A stretch of DNA of 64,000 nt from Acidobacteria bacterium 28-9 (GTDB lineage Bacteria > Acidobacteriota > Blastocatellia > Pyrinomonadales > Pyrinomonadaceae): positions 62,001 to 126,000 of the forward strand of contig MWYY01000063.1 in assembly GCA_002050355.1 (NCBI GenBank). Direction: 5' to 3'. Shown in pieces: positions 8,350 through 16,743 of this stretch (position 1 is its first letter; every line of letters begins with the position of its first letter). Under the pieces are notes generated by a model. The model did not search any database. It had not been told where the DNA came from and was given only the letters and a program-made list of their open reading frames with translations. The position numbers and the translations under genes were made by a program.

Positions 8350-9969
8350 ATGTCGCAAGTTTTAACTGCCAACAAAATTAGAGAAACAAAAAATGTAGGC
8401 TTTTCCGGCTTTGGGTATTTGCCTGCAATTTTAACGATCGCCGGTGCGTTTCTGATGCTGTTTCTGCGTATCGAAGTCGGCGGAAAATTTATCTCCGACG
8501 GCGCGCTGATGATGATTGCGCTCGCCTGTTACATTTTCGCCGCGCTTTTTCAACTGACGAATCTTTACGCGCCGTCTGAAATGGCGCGGAAAATCGGTTT
8601 GTGGAGCGGTGCGCTCGGCGTTTTTTTCAATCTTTCGAGCTGGCTCGTACGCTGGGTCGGCGCGTACGACCGCGAAATTGCAATGCTTCGCGCGGGCGGA
8701 AATATGGAAACGCCTTGGTTTTTCCGCTACATTCCGTTTGCCAATTTGTATGATTTGAGTCTCGCCTTTGCGTTCGGCGCGGGCATTACGACGCTTTTGA
8801 TAGCAAACCGCAAGAAGTTTGAATTTCTGAGCGCGTTTACGCTTCCGCTTGCCGCTATTATTTTAACACTCGCCAGATTTATCGGACCTGAATTTATCGA
8901 TTTGCCGCCTGTTTTGGATTCTTACTGGCGACCGATTCACGTCGGCGTTGCATCTTTAAGTTACGGTGTGGCGCTCGTTTGCTTTGCCGTCGCTGTGATT
9001 TATTTGTTAAAAGATCGAGTAAAAGTTGAAGCTATGGCGATTTGGTCGAGCGTTTTTGCGCTTGCCGTGATTGCAACCGTCAGCAAGTTTTCTGTTTTTA
9101 CCGAATTCGTTTACCGCGCAGGGCTTTTCGTGCCTGGTTCGACGAGCGGCGCAAAACCTTTTTCGACCCCGTTTCGCCTGGAAATTCCGTATGTCGGAAC
9201 AATGCTTGTCTTGTCGGGTATTTTACTTGTCGGCGTTATCATTTCTTTTTTAATATTTCTGTATCAAAACAATGAAGGCGCGAAAAAAATCGGGCATTTG
9301 TTATTGAAACTTTCTTTAGTTGCGCAAATTTTAGCAATTGCTTTGTTGGTTTCGGGTATAAAATCGACAACTGATATTAGTGCGAAAATAAGCACGCAAT
9401 TGACGCAAAATCAAAGTCAGTTTATAACCGCCGGGAAAGAAATCGCTTCCAAACAAGGACTATCGGCACAGGAATTTGCCGCTCTATCGCCGACCGAATT
9501 CGAACTGACGGCGAAGCAATATCTGCAATTGAACTACGAAAAGATGTTTTTGAGCTTGAACACGAATCCTGTCGAACTCTCCGGTTTGATAACGGCTCTG
9601 GCGGGAACGTTTTTTGTAATTTTGTTCGGCTTTCGCACAGAAAAATTAATCGAAAGACTTCCCTCGCTTGATGCGCTCGACGGTTTGATGTATAAAACCG
9701 CGTGTCTCGCTTTTGCCGGTCTTGCAATGCTTCTTATCACGGGCGCGATTTGGGCAAATGAATCGTGGGGCAGACCCTGGGGCTTTGACTCGAAGGAAAC
9801 CGGCGCTCTTATTGCCTGGCTGACTTACGCCGCGTTTCTGCACACTCGAATCTCGCGCGGCTGGTCGGGCAGAAGTTCCGCTTATTTTGCAATCGTCGGC
9901 TTTTTATTAGTAATTTTTACTTATTTAGGCGTTAGCTATCTGCTTCCGGGATTGCATAGTTACGCATAA
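8350..9969 (+). CDS. ccsA: CcsA/ResC cytochrome c biogenesis protein
   Basis: This is the haem-handling integral membrane subunit of System II cytochrome c maturation. The 539-residue protein has many membrane helices and ends with the CcsA core: the tryptophan-rich motif WGRPWGFDSKET near residues 475-486, followed by LIAWLTYAAFLHTR and the terminal HSYA. A roughly 100-residue hydrophilic insertion (about residues 340-395) interrupts the membrane part and is not typical of short CcsA proteins. It pairs with the preceding resB gene. Confidence 0.88.
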   Translation: MSQVLTANKIRETKNVGFSGFGYLPAILTIAGAFLMLFLRIEVGGKFISDGALMMIALACYIFAALFQLTNLYAPSEMARKIGLWSGALGVFFNLSSWLVRWVGAYDREIAMLRAGGNMETPWFFRYIPFANLYDLSLAFAFGAGITTLLIANRKKFEFLSAFTLPLAAIILTLARFIGPEFIDLPPVLDSYWRPIHVGVASLSYGVALVCFAVAVIYLLKDRVKVEAMAIWSSVFALAVIATVSKFSVFTEFVYRAGLFVPGSTSGAKPFSTPFRLEIPYVGTMLVLSGILLVGVIISFLIFLYQNNEGAKKIGHLLLKLSLVAQILAIALLVSGIKSTTDISAKISTQLTQNQSQFITAGKEIASKQGLSAQEFAALSPTEFELTAKQYLQLNYEKMFLSLNTNPVELSGLITALAGTFFVILFGFRTEKLIERLPSLDALDGLMYKTACLAFAGLAMLLITGAIWANESWGRPWGFDSKETGALIAWLTYAAFLHTRISRGWSGRSSAYFAIVGFLLVIFTYLGVSYLLPGLHSYA

Positions 9970-10044
9970 ATTTTAACCGCAAACAACACAAAAGAACAAA
10001 ATACATTTTTGCGAATTTTGTGTTGTTTGCGGCAATTTGTTTCA

Positions 10045-10746
10045 ATGCAAAAAAAAAATTTATTCGGCGTTTGCGGTTTGATTGCCGGTCTTATCATCGG
10101 ATTTTACATAGCCAACACTATCAATCGGCGCGAAATTTCAGAGCAACAAAATCCTCGGCAAAACACGGTAAATCCGTCTTTTCCGCAACAGCAGACACAA
10201 GCCGCCGACATCAAAGAACCACAAACGCAAGGCAAGCCGTTACCGGAAGTTTCTGAAAAACTTGATAGAGCCAGGAACGAACCAGCCAATTTCGACGCGC
10301 AGATACAAGCCGGAAATATATATCTACAAATTAGAGGTCTGGACAAAGCAAAGGAATTTTTTGATAAAGCCGAACAAATCAATCCAAAAGAATATGAAAA
10401 TATTGTAAAGCTCGGAAACGCTTATTTCGACATCGGAAGATTTGAGAAAGCGGAAAAATGGTATGTCCAAGCGTTAAACACAAAGCCCGACGATATAAAT
10501 GTCCGAACCGATTTGGGTATAACTTTTGTCGAACGTGAAAAGCCGGATTTCGACCGGGCGATAAAAGAATTCCAAACCGGGCTGCAAACTCATCCGAAAT
10601 ATGAACCGACGCTTTACAACTTGGCAATTGCTTATTTCAAAAAAGGCGATGCCGAGCAAGCCGCAAAAATTTTGTCACAACTCGAGGAGATTAATCCGCA
10701 AAGTCAGTTAGTTAAAAGGTTAGAACAAGTCTTGTCCAGCAAGTAA
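10045..10746 (+). CDS. Membrane-anchored TPR protein
   Basis: A 233-residue protein with an N-terminal anchor (about residues 6-25) and a Pro/Gln-rich linker. Three or four tetratricopeptide repeats follow (AQIQAGNIYLQIRGLDKAKEFF, LGNAYFDIGRFEKAEKWY, YNLAIAYFKKGDAEQAAKIL). The start at 10045 puts the anchor at the terminus. Its position after resB-ccsA suggests a CcmI/NrfG-like role in apocytochrome handling, but TPR proteins are general scaffolds and this is inference. Confidence 0.75.
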   Translation: MQKKNLFGVCGLIAGLIIGFYIANTINRREISEQQNPRQNTVNPSFPQQQTQAADIKEPQTQGKPLPEVSEKLDRARNEPANFDAQIQAGNIYLQIRGLDKAKEFFDKAEQINPKEYENIVKLGNAYFDIGRFEKAEKWYVQALNTKPDDINVRTDLGITFVEREKPDFDRAIKEFQTGLQTHPKYEPTLYNLAIAYFKKGDAEQAAKILSQLEEINPQSQLVKRLEQVLSSK

Positions 10747-10748
10747 GC

Positions 10749-10812
10749 AAAAATATATTCAAAAAAAGGCGACGTGAAAATTTTCACGTCGCCTTTTTTT
10801 GAATATATTTTT
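10749..10812. terminator. Bidirectional terminator, 64-bp perfect palindrome
   Basis: The sequence is a perfect inverted repeat with 32-bp arms and no spacer, centred between 10780 and 10781. The core AAAGGCGACGTG/CACGTCGCCTTT is GC-rich and flanked by A7/T7 tracts, so it can terminate both the TPR gene and ftsH, which converge here. Confidence 0.88.
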
Positions 10813-10819
10813 CACTTTT

Positions 10820-12787
10820 CTAAGCCGTCGCCGGATTATTTCCGGTAATCGGCGGCAGAATCGGATTTTTGAAAGGATTGCGCGAAGTTTCTTCCTGCGT
10901 CTTTGTTCCGCCTTCATCATCCGACGAGGTAGGAGAAGAACCTTCATCGTCTAAAGGAAGACCGGCAACTAGACGCCTGATTTGCACGCCGTCAAGCGTT
11001 TCGCGCTCGATTAATGCTTCGGTCAAACGCATCATTGCATCATTGTTTGCGCTAATGATTTGCTTGGCATACTCGTATTGACCGCCGATAATTTTCCTAA
11101 CTTCCTGATCAATTTTTATAGCAGTATCTTCAGAGTAATCTCGATGCTGCGAGATTTCCCGACCCAAAAAGATTTGTTCTTCTTTTTTGCCAAATGTAAG
11201 AGGTCCAAGTTCGCTCATTCCATATTCGCAAACCATCGAACGGGCAAGTTCGGTCGCACGCTCGATGTCATTCGACGCGCCGGTCGTAATATTATTTGCA
11301 CCGAGATAAAGTTCTTCGGCTATACGTCCGCCCATCAAAATCGCAATTTGACTCGTCAGATGTTCTCTCGTGTAACTGTGACGGTCGGCTTCCGGCAATT
11401 GCTGCGTTACGCCGAGCGCCATTCCGCGCGGTATAATCGAAACTTTATGAACCGGGTCAGCCGACGGAACTTTCAGACCGACGAGCGTGTGTCCGGCTTC
11501 GTGGTAAGCGGTTAATTTCTTTTCCTCGTCCGACAAAACCATACTCTTGCGTTCGGCGCCCATCATCACCTTATCTTTGGCGATTTCAAAATCTGTCATT
11601 CCTACAACCTTTTTGTTGTAACGTGCCGCATTCAAAGCCGCTTCGTTGACGATATTGGCAAGGTCTGCGCCGGTAAATCCAGGTGTTCCGCGCGCAATCA
11701 CGTTAATGTTGACGTTTTCATCAAGCGGAATTTTGCGCGTGTGAACTTTCAAAATACCTTCGCGTCCTCTTACGTCCGGTCTGCCGACGACAACGCGCCG
11801 GTCAAAGCGTCCGGGTCGAAGAAGTGCCGGGTCAAGAACGTCCGGGCGGTTTGTCGATGCGACCAGGATAACTCCGTCGTTTGATTCAAAACCGTCCATT
11901 TCGACAAGCAGTTGATTCAAGGTTTGTTCGCGTTCATCGTGTCCGCCGCCTAAACCTGCGCCGCGGTGTCTGCCGACGGCATCAATCTCGTCAATAAAGA
12001 CAATGCACGGCGCGTTCTTCTTGCCTTGTTCGAACAAATCACGAACGCGGCTGGCACCGACTCCGACGAACATTTCCACAAAATCCGAACCTGAAATCGA
12101 GAAAAACGGAACATTTGCTTCGCCCGCGATGGCTTTAGCAAGCAGCGTTTTTCCTGTTCCCGGAGGTCCGACCATCAAAACGCCTTTCGGAATTTTACCG
12201 CCGAGTTTTTGGAATTTTTGCGGGTCTTTCAAGAATTCGATTATCTCTTCGAGTTCTTCTTTGGCTTCGTCAACTCCAGCAACGTCTTTGAACGTAACGC
12301 GCTTTTGCTGATTATTGAGTAATTTGGCGCGTGATTTTCCAAAACTCAGCGCTTTGTTGCCGCCAGCCTGCATTTGGCGCAGCGTAAAAGCCACAAGTCC
12401 GATGAGCAATAGAAACGGCAGGAAGTTAATCAGCATAAGCCAACCCCAGCCGCTCGATTGCGGCTCGTCCGTGTTTTTTATAAAACTAGGATTGCCGTCG
12501 TTTATCTCAGTCACGGATTTGAGGATTGCCTCGCGCGTCGCGTCGCTACCGATATATGTAAAATATTTTTTTCCGTTGCTGTCCGTCAAATCAACTTGAG
12601 ACGCTTTAAAACCCGTCTCTTTTATTTCCTTGTTTTTGATTCGCGTAATAGCCTGGTCAACGGTTAATTCCTGTGGATTCGTGGTTTGCTTACCTTGCAA
12701 AAAATAAACAAACAACATCGCCGTGGAAATAATCATTAACCACAATAAAACTTGCTTTGCTTTAGAACTCAACTTTTGTGCCTCCAA
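10820..12787 (-). CDS. ftsH: ATP-dependent zinc metalloprotease FtsH
   Basis: This membrane-bound AAA+ protease degrades unstable and misassembled membrane and cytosolic proteins. The 655-residue protein has two membrane helices (about 12-30 and 115-136). It then shows Walker A GPPGTGKT at 207-214, Walker B FIDEIDA near 264-270, the second region of homology with its arginine fingers (RPGRFDRR) near 324-331, and the zinc site HEAGH at 429-433. The C-terminal tail is acidic and serine-rich. It lies 76 bases downstream of tilS, a gene pair seen in many bacteria. Confidence 0.96.
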   Translation of the reverse strand: MEAQKLSSKAKQVLLWLMIISTAMLFVYFLQGKQTTNPQELTVDQAITRIKNKEIKETGFKASQVDLTDSNGKKYFTYIGSDATREAILKSVTEINDGNPSFIKNTDEPQSSGWGWLMLINFLPFLLLIGLVAFTLRQMQAGGNKALSFGKSRAKLLNNQQKRVTFKDVAGVDEAKEELEEIIEFLKDPQKFQKLGGKIPKGVLMVGPPGTGKTLLAKAIAGEANVPFFSISGSDFVEMFVGVGASRVRDLFEQGKKNAPCIVFIDEIDAVGRHRGAGLGGGHDEREQTLNQLLVEMDGFESNDGVILVASTNRPDVLDPALLRPGRFDRRVVVGRPDVRGREGILKVHTRKIPLDENVNINVIARGTPGFTGADLANIVNEAALNAARYNKKVVGMTDFEIAKDKVMMGAERKSMVLSDEEKKLTAYHEAGHTLVGLKVPSADPVHKVSIIPRGMALGVTQQLPEADRHSYTREHLTSQIAILMGGRIAEELYLGANNITTGASNDIERATELARSMVCEYGMSELGPLTFGKKEEQIFLGREISQHRDYSEDTAIKIDQEVRKIIGGQYEYAKQIISANNDAMMRLTEALIERETLDGVQIRRLVAGLPLDDEGSSPTSSDDEGGTKTQEETSRNPFKNPILPPITGNNPATA

Positions 12788-12863
12788 AAATTAACTTTCT
12801 TTTTTACCGCTCGAAAGTTTAACTTTATAATTTCGGTTACAAACTTTTGATGAAAGTTTCCTT

Positions 12864-14042
12864 TCAATCGTTGTTCTCGATAGCGTTTTCGCCCTTTGTA
12901 AAATCTAATCCTTGATTGTAGTTCTCCGTCCGGCTTTTTTCAACCTTTGTTTTTTCAAAAAATAATTTCCCCTGTCTTTTTATAACTGTTTCACCGTTTG
13001 GCAATTCGATTGTCCTGCCGCTTCGCCGGCCTCGTATTAAATTTTCGATTGCTTCCAAATGTTTTGAATCCAATTTTTGCAAACCGCCGCGACAATTTTT
13101 CAGCCACTCGCGCAAAATCTGTCGGCGCATCGAGGGAAATAAATTCTTAAATTCTTTTAGATTTAAGATATTTGCGCTGTTCGGCTCTTTCCACTGAAAA
13201 TTTCCGGCGGCGAAGTTAGCCGAGTTTTTTATTTGGCTGAAATCTTCCTGCAACAAATTCGCTGTTTTTGCCAGCGTTTCAACAATTTTCGGATTGAAAT
13301 CTTCCAAAAGAGGCAGCAAAACTTTTCTAATTCGCACACGCCGAAACGCCAAATTTTCATTCATCGAATCTGACCGAAACTCGATTTTGTTTTCGCGACA
13401 GAAATTTTCCGTCGCCTCGCGTCTTGCCCATTTTAACAAAGGACGAACCAGAAGGATTTTGGATGTTGGATTTTGGATGTTGGATTTTGATTGAAAATCT
13501 TCCGTCTCTGATTGGAGGTTTTCGTTTTTTGAATCTGGAATGTGCAGCTCAAAATCTCTTACCGTTTTTATTCCGCCCAAACCCTCCAAACCGCTTCCGC
13601 GAATTAGATTCAGCAGAAAAGTTTCCGCCTGGTCGTTGAGCGTGTGCGCGGTCAAAATTCCAAAAGCACGAAGATTTTCAGCCGTCTGACGCAAGAAATC
13701 ATACCGGGCAAAACGAGCATTCTGTTCGAGATTGCCAATTTGATTTTCGATTGTTGATTCTGGATTCTGGATTTTGCCGCAAGCGAGTTCAAAGTCGAAA
13801 TTTTCCGCAAAATTTCTGATAAAGCGTTCGTCCTCGTCGCTTTCCTCGCCGCGTAAATTGTGATTAAAATGCGCGATAACGAAACGTAAATTCAGTTTTC
13901 CCAGTCTTTCTAATTCATTTAAAGCCAACGCCAGACTTACCGAATCCGCGCCGCCCGAAACCGCGACGACAAAGGTTTCATCGGAAAAAGGCAAACCTAG
14001 TTTGCGCCACTCGGTTAAAAGACTGCGAACGAATTTGTGCAT
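12864..14042 (-). CDS. tilS: tRNA(Ile)-lysidine synthase
   Basis: TilS makes lysidine at the wobble position of tRNA-Ile(CAU), letting it read AUA. The 392-residue protein has the PP-loop SGGADS at 29-34, the following HFNHNLRGEESDEDERF segment and a TilS-type C-terminal substrate domain. Two loops of the catalytic domain hold in-frame insertions made of the dispersed repeat also seen in the first gene: one before the EQNARFARYDF helix and one before LLVRPLLKWAR. Both sit at positions where TilS loops vary, so activity is plausibly kept. Confidence 0.92.
   Translation of the reverse strand: MHKFVRSLLTEWRKLGLPFSDETFVVAVSGGADSVSLALALNELERLGKLNLRFVIAHFNHNLRGEESDEDERFIRNFAENFDFELACGKIQNPESTIENQIGNLEQNARFARYDFLRQTAENLRAFGILTAHTLNDQAETFLLNLIRGSGLEGLGGIKTVRDFELHIPDSKNENLQSETEDFQSKSNIQNPTSKILLVRPLLKWARREATENFCRENKIEFRSDSMNENLAFRRVRIRKVLLPLLEDFNPKIVETLAKTANLLQEDFSQIKNSANFAAGNFQWKEPNSANILNLKEFKNLFPSMRRQILREWLKNCRGGLQKLDSKHLEAIENLIRGRRSGRTIELPNGETVIKRQGKLFFEKTKVEKSRTENYNQGLDFTKGENAIENND
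13454..13492 (-). repeat. In-frame GGATTTTGGAT-type repeat in tilS, copy 1
   Basis: Units of GGATTTTGGATGTT repeat about three times. Read in the tilS frame they give QSKSNIQNPTSKI, almost the same peptide as the insert in the SWIM-Rad52 protein. Confidence 0.6.
13742..13777 (-). repeat. In-frame GATTCTGGATT-type repeat in tilS, copy 2
   Basis: Units of GATTCTGGATTCTGG in a second loop of tilS encode KIQNPESTIENQ. The distance from copy 1 is about 250 bases, and the orientation is the same. Confidence 0.55.
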
Positions 14043-14123
14043 TTTCCAAATACCAAAATATTACGTGTTTTTAATAAATTATCTAAATCGAATAGCTATT
14101 TTTATAAACCTTCTAAAATAAAA

Positions 14124-15518
14124 TTATTCTTCCATTTCCAGAGAAATCAGTGCTGCTTCGAGCGCTTCGTAAACTCTTTCCGGCGCTGTTCCGCCGATTT
14201 GAGATTTGTTTGCCAGAGTTTGTTCCAAACTTAAAACACTGTAAATATCGTTTTCTATTTGCGCCGAGAAATTTTGCATTTCAGCCAGACTTAATTCGTT
14301 CAGTTGCTTTCCCTTTGAAACAGCGTAAGACAAAATGCTTTGAACCGTTTGGTCGGCAATTTGAACGGGAACATCTTTTTGCACCAAATAATCGGCGAGT
14401 TCGCCTGCATTGAAATAACCTTCGGCTGCCGCCGCACGAGTTTTTTCTTCTCTGACGCGCATTCCGTTCAAAACATCCGCCGCCGTCTGCAAACAAATTT
14501 TCACCGTATCAACCGTATCGAAAACCGCTTCGTTGTCTTCCTGTAAATCTTTGCTATAAGCCATCGGCAAACGTTTATGCGTTGTCAGCAGCGCAATTTG
14601 ATGACCGAAAATGCGTCCGGCTTTGCCGCGCACAATCTCTAATCTATCGATGTTATTCTTTCGCGATGACAAATTTGAAACAGTCGCGTCTGCGCCGCCG
14701 AGTTCTATAAATTGAAATTCTTTGGAGGCGTAAAGAATTAAATCTTCCGCCAGACGCGAGAGATGCACCATCAGCAAAGCGCACGCGCCGACGAATTCAA
14801 CCGCAAAATCCCGGTCGGAAACAGCGTCCACACTATTTAATGACACGCCTTCAAAACCTAAATTTCCGGCAACCTCTTCACGATCAATTTCAAAATTCGT
14901 TCCCGCCGCATTCGCCGAACCGAGCGGCAAAACGTTAACGCGCCGCCAAACTTCATCGAGTCGTTCTCTGTCGCGCGCCAGCATTTCAAAATACGCCAGA
15001 CACCAATGCGCCCAAAGTATCGGCTGCGCTCGCTGTAGATGCGCGTAACCGGGTAAAATTGCCTCACGCTGCCTTTCTGCCGCGTTTATAAAAGCCGCCT
15101 GCAACTGTCGCGCGAGAATTGAAATTTTCTCTATTTCCTCTCTGAGCCACAAACGAAAAGCAGTTACCGCCTGGTCGCATCGACTGCTGCCAATCTGAAG
15201 TTTGCGACCGGCGTCGCCGATTAGTTGTATGAGTTTGGCTTCGACGAATGAATGAACGTTTTCGACGGGAGATTCGTTAAAATAATTTTTGTCGTATTCC
15301 GAACGTTTTAGAATAGCTTGAAGCCCGTTTTTTATGCGTTCAGCTTCGGTGCGCGTTAAAACTCCTGCGTCAAACAACGCGTCGCAATACGCGATGCTCA
15401 CCCGAATATCAGCTTCAAAAAGCTTTTGGTCGAAAGCAAACGAATCGGTAAATTCCGGTAAGGCTTTATCTGGCTTTATCGCAGATTTTTCGAGCCGAAA
15501 ATTTTCAAATTCATGCAT
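14124..15518 (-). CDS. argH: Argininosuccinate lyase
   Basis: ArgH cleaves argininosuccinate to arginine and fumarate. The 464-residue length is normal, and the family segments are present: GSSRCDQAVTAFRLWLRE near residue 108, PGYAHLQRAQPILWAHW near 155 and LPMAYSKDLQEDNEAVFD near 320. The usual signature GSSxMPxKxN is degenerate here (TVSNLSSRKNN). By alignment the catalytic serine, second in the signature, and the Lys-x-Asn end are kept. No other arginine gene is nearby. Confidence 0.88.
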   Translation of the reverse strand: MHEFENFRLEKSAIKPDKALPEFTDSFAFDQKLFEADIRVSIAYCDALFDAGVLTRTEAERIKNGLQAILKRSEYDKNYFNESPVENVHSFVEAKLIQLIGDAGRKLQIGSSRCDQAVTAFRLWLREEIEKISILARQLQAAFINAAERQREAILPGYAHLQRAQPILWAHWCLAYFEMLARDRERLDEVWRRVNVLPLGSANAAGTNFEIDREEVAGNLGFEGVSLNSVDAVSDRDFAVEFVGACALLMVHLSRLAEDLILYASKEFQFIELGGADATVSNLSSRKNNIDRLEIVRGKAGRIFGHQIALLTTHKRLPMAYSKDLQEDNEAVFDTVDTVKICLQTAADVLNGMRVREEKTRAAAAEGYFNAGELADYLVQKDVPVQIADQTVQSILSYAVSKGKQLNELSLAEMQNFSAQIENDIYSVLSLEQTLANKSQIGGTAPERVYEALEAALISLEMEE

Positions 15519-15674
15519 ATTTTCTCAAAATTTATTCTACGTCAGTTTTTTTGATATTATAAAAATACTCGTTCGTCAATCAAATTACTAACCTTTTTTA
15601 ATATTCTGAAGGAATTTGTCAGAAAGGTTTTTTTCTTGTGGTTTGATTTCAAGCCTTTACGCTAAAATAAAGTA

Positions 15675-16103
15675 ATGGAACCGAAATTTGAAAATGGACA
15701 TGACGCTTTAACCGACCGGACGCGCCGTAATATGAAAGATTTGAGCAAATCGCTGCTGCGCCTTCATAAAACATTGCTCGAAGATGCAAAAATCGAATAT
15801 GAAACGAAAAACGGCGCGATTACAAATCCGAATCATTACCTTCAACTCGTTTTAAACGATGTGCATTTTGCCTGGCTGCGAAAAATTTCCTCGCTCGTCG
15901 CGTTGATTGACGAAACCGCTTCCGTGCGCCGACCGGCAAGCGAACCGGAAGCAAAGGCATTGCTGCATGAAGTACGCGGTTTACTCAATTTTGAAGATGC
16001 GGACGAAAATTTTAACGATAAATTTCAAGCGGCTCTGCAAAAAAGTTCCGATGCCGTTATCGTTCACAACGACGCGCTTGGGTTCTTTACGGAAAATAGA
16101 TGA
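15675..16103 (+). CDS. Conserved-looking hypothetical protein, 142 aa
   Basis: I do not recognise a named family. The protein is mostly helical by composition, with no signal peptide or membrane segment. The N-terminal half, with LSKSLLRLHKTLLEDAKIEYE and HYLQLVLNDVHFAWLRKISSLVALIDE, looks like a small helical bundle. It overlaps the following acetyltransferase by 4 bases (ATGA), so the two are probably co-translated. Confidence 0.7.
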   Translation: MEPKFENGHDALTDRTRRNMKDLSKSLLRLHKTLLEDAKIEYETKNGAITNPNHYLQLVLNDVHFAWLRKISSLVALIDETASVRRPASEPEAKALLHEVRGLLNFEDADENFNDKFQAALQKSSDAVIVHNDALGFFTENR

Positions 16104-16627
16104 ATTCGACGGTTAATATTAGATTTGCGGCGCTCGCCGATGCTCAAACGCTTGCCGACATCGGAGCGGCGAGTTTCTTCGACGCTTTTGCCAGCGACCA
16201 GAGAAACAAGCCCGAAGATATGCGGGTTTATATGAACGAAAATTTCACCGCCGAAGCGACTAGAATGGATTTAACTGGCAAAGACGTTACAATTTTTATC
16301 GCGGAAATTGAAGACAAAGCCGTCGGCTACGCTAAATTGCAAATAAACTCTGCGGAAAAATGCGTCCAAGCGAAAAATCCGATTGAACTTTGCCGTCTCT
16401 ATGCTTTGCAGGAATTCATTGGCAAAGGCATCGGCGCAAAATTAATGAACGCTTGTTTAGATTTTGCGCGTGAGGAAAATTCCGATTTTATTTGGCTTGG
16501 CGTCTGGGAATTTAATTTTCGGGCGCAGAAATTTTACGCCAAATTTGGCTTTGAAAAATGCGGCGAACACATTTTTCAACTCGGCTCCGACCCACAAATT
16601 GATTGGGTTTTACAAAAAAGACTTTAG
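16100..16627 (+). CDS. GNAT family N-acetyltransferase
   Basis: A 175-residue acetyl-CoA-dependent acetyltransferase. The acetyl-CoA site is visible as QEFIGKGIGAKLMNACLDFA (about residues 93-112), followed by the conserved strand-helix WLGVWEFNFRAQKFYAKFGF. The length is normal for a single GNAT domain and the substrate cannot be told. It is coupled by a 4-base overlap to the unknown protein before it. Confidence 0.88.
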   Translation: MNSTVNIRFAALADAQTLADIGAASFFDAFASDQRNKPEDMRVYMNENFTAEATRMDLTGKDVTIFIAEIEDKAVGYAKLQINSAEKCVQAKNPIELCRLYALQEFIGKGIGAKLMNACLDFAREENSDFIWLGVWEFNFRAQKFYAKFGFEKCGEHIFQLGSDPQIDWVLQKRL

Positions 16628-16743
16628 CTTTAAGAACAATTTACAAGGCGTCGGATTTGTTTTGCTTCGGCATATAAATTTCGATGTTTAAACTGACGAA
16701 GTTTGCCATATTTTCCTTAACCTTCTGTGCTAAAATTCTTTCG

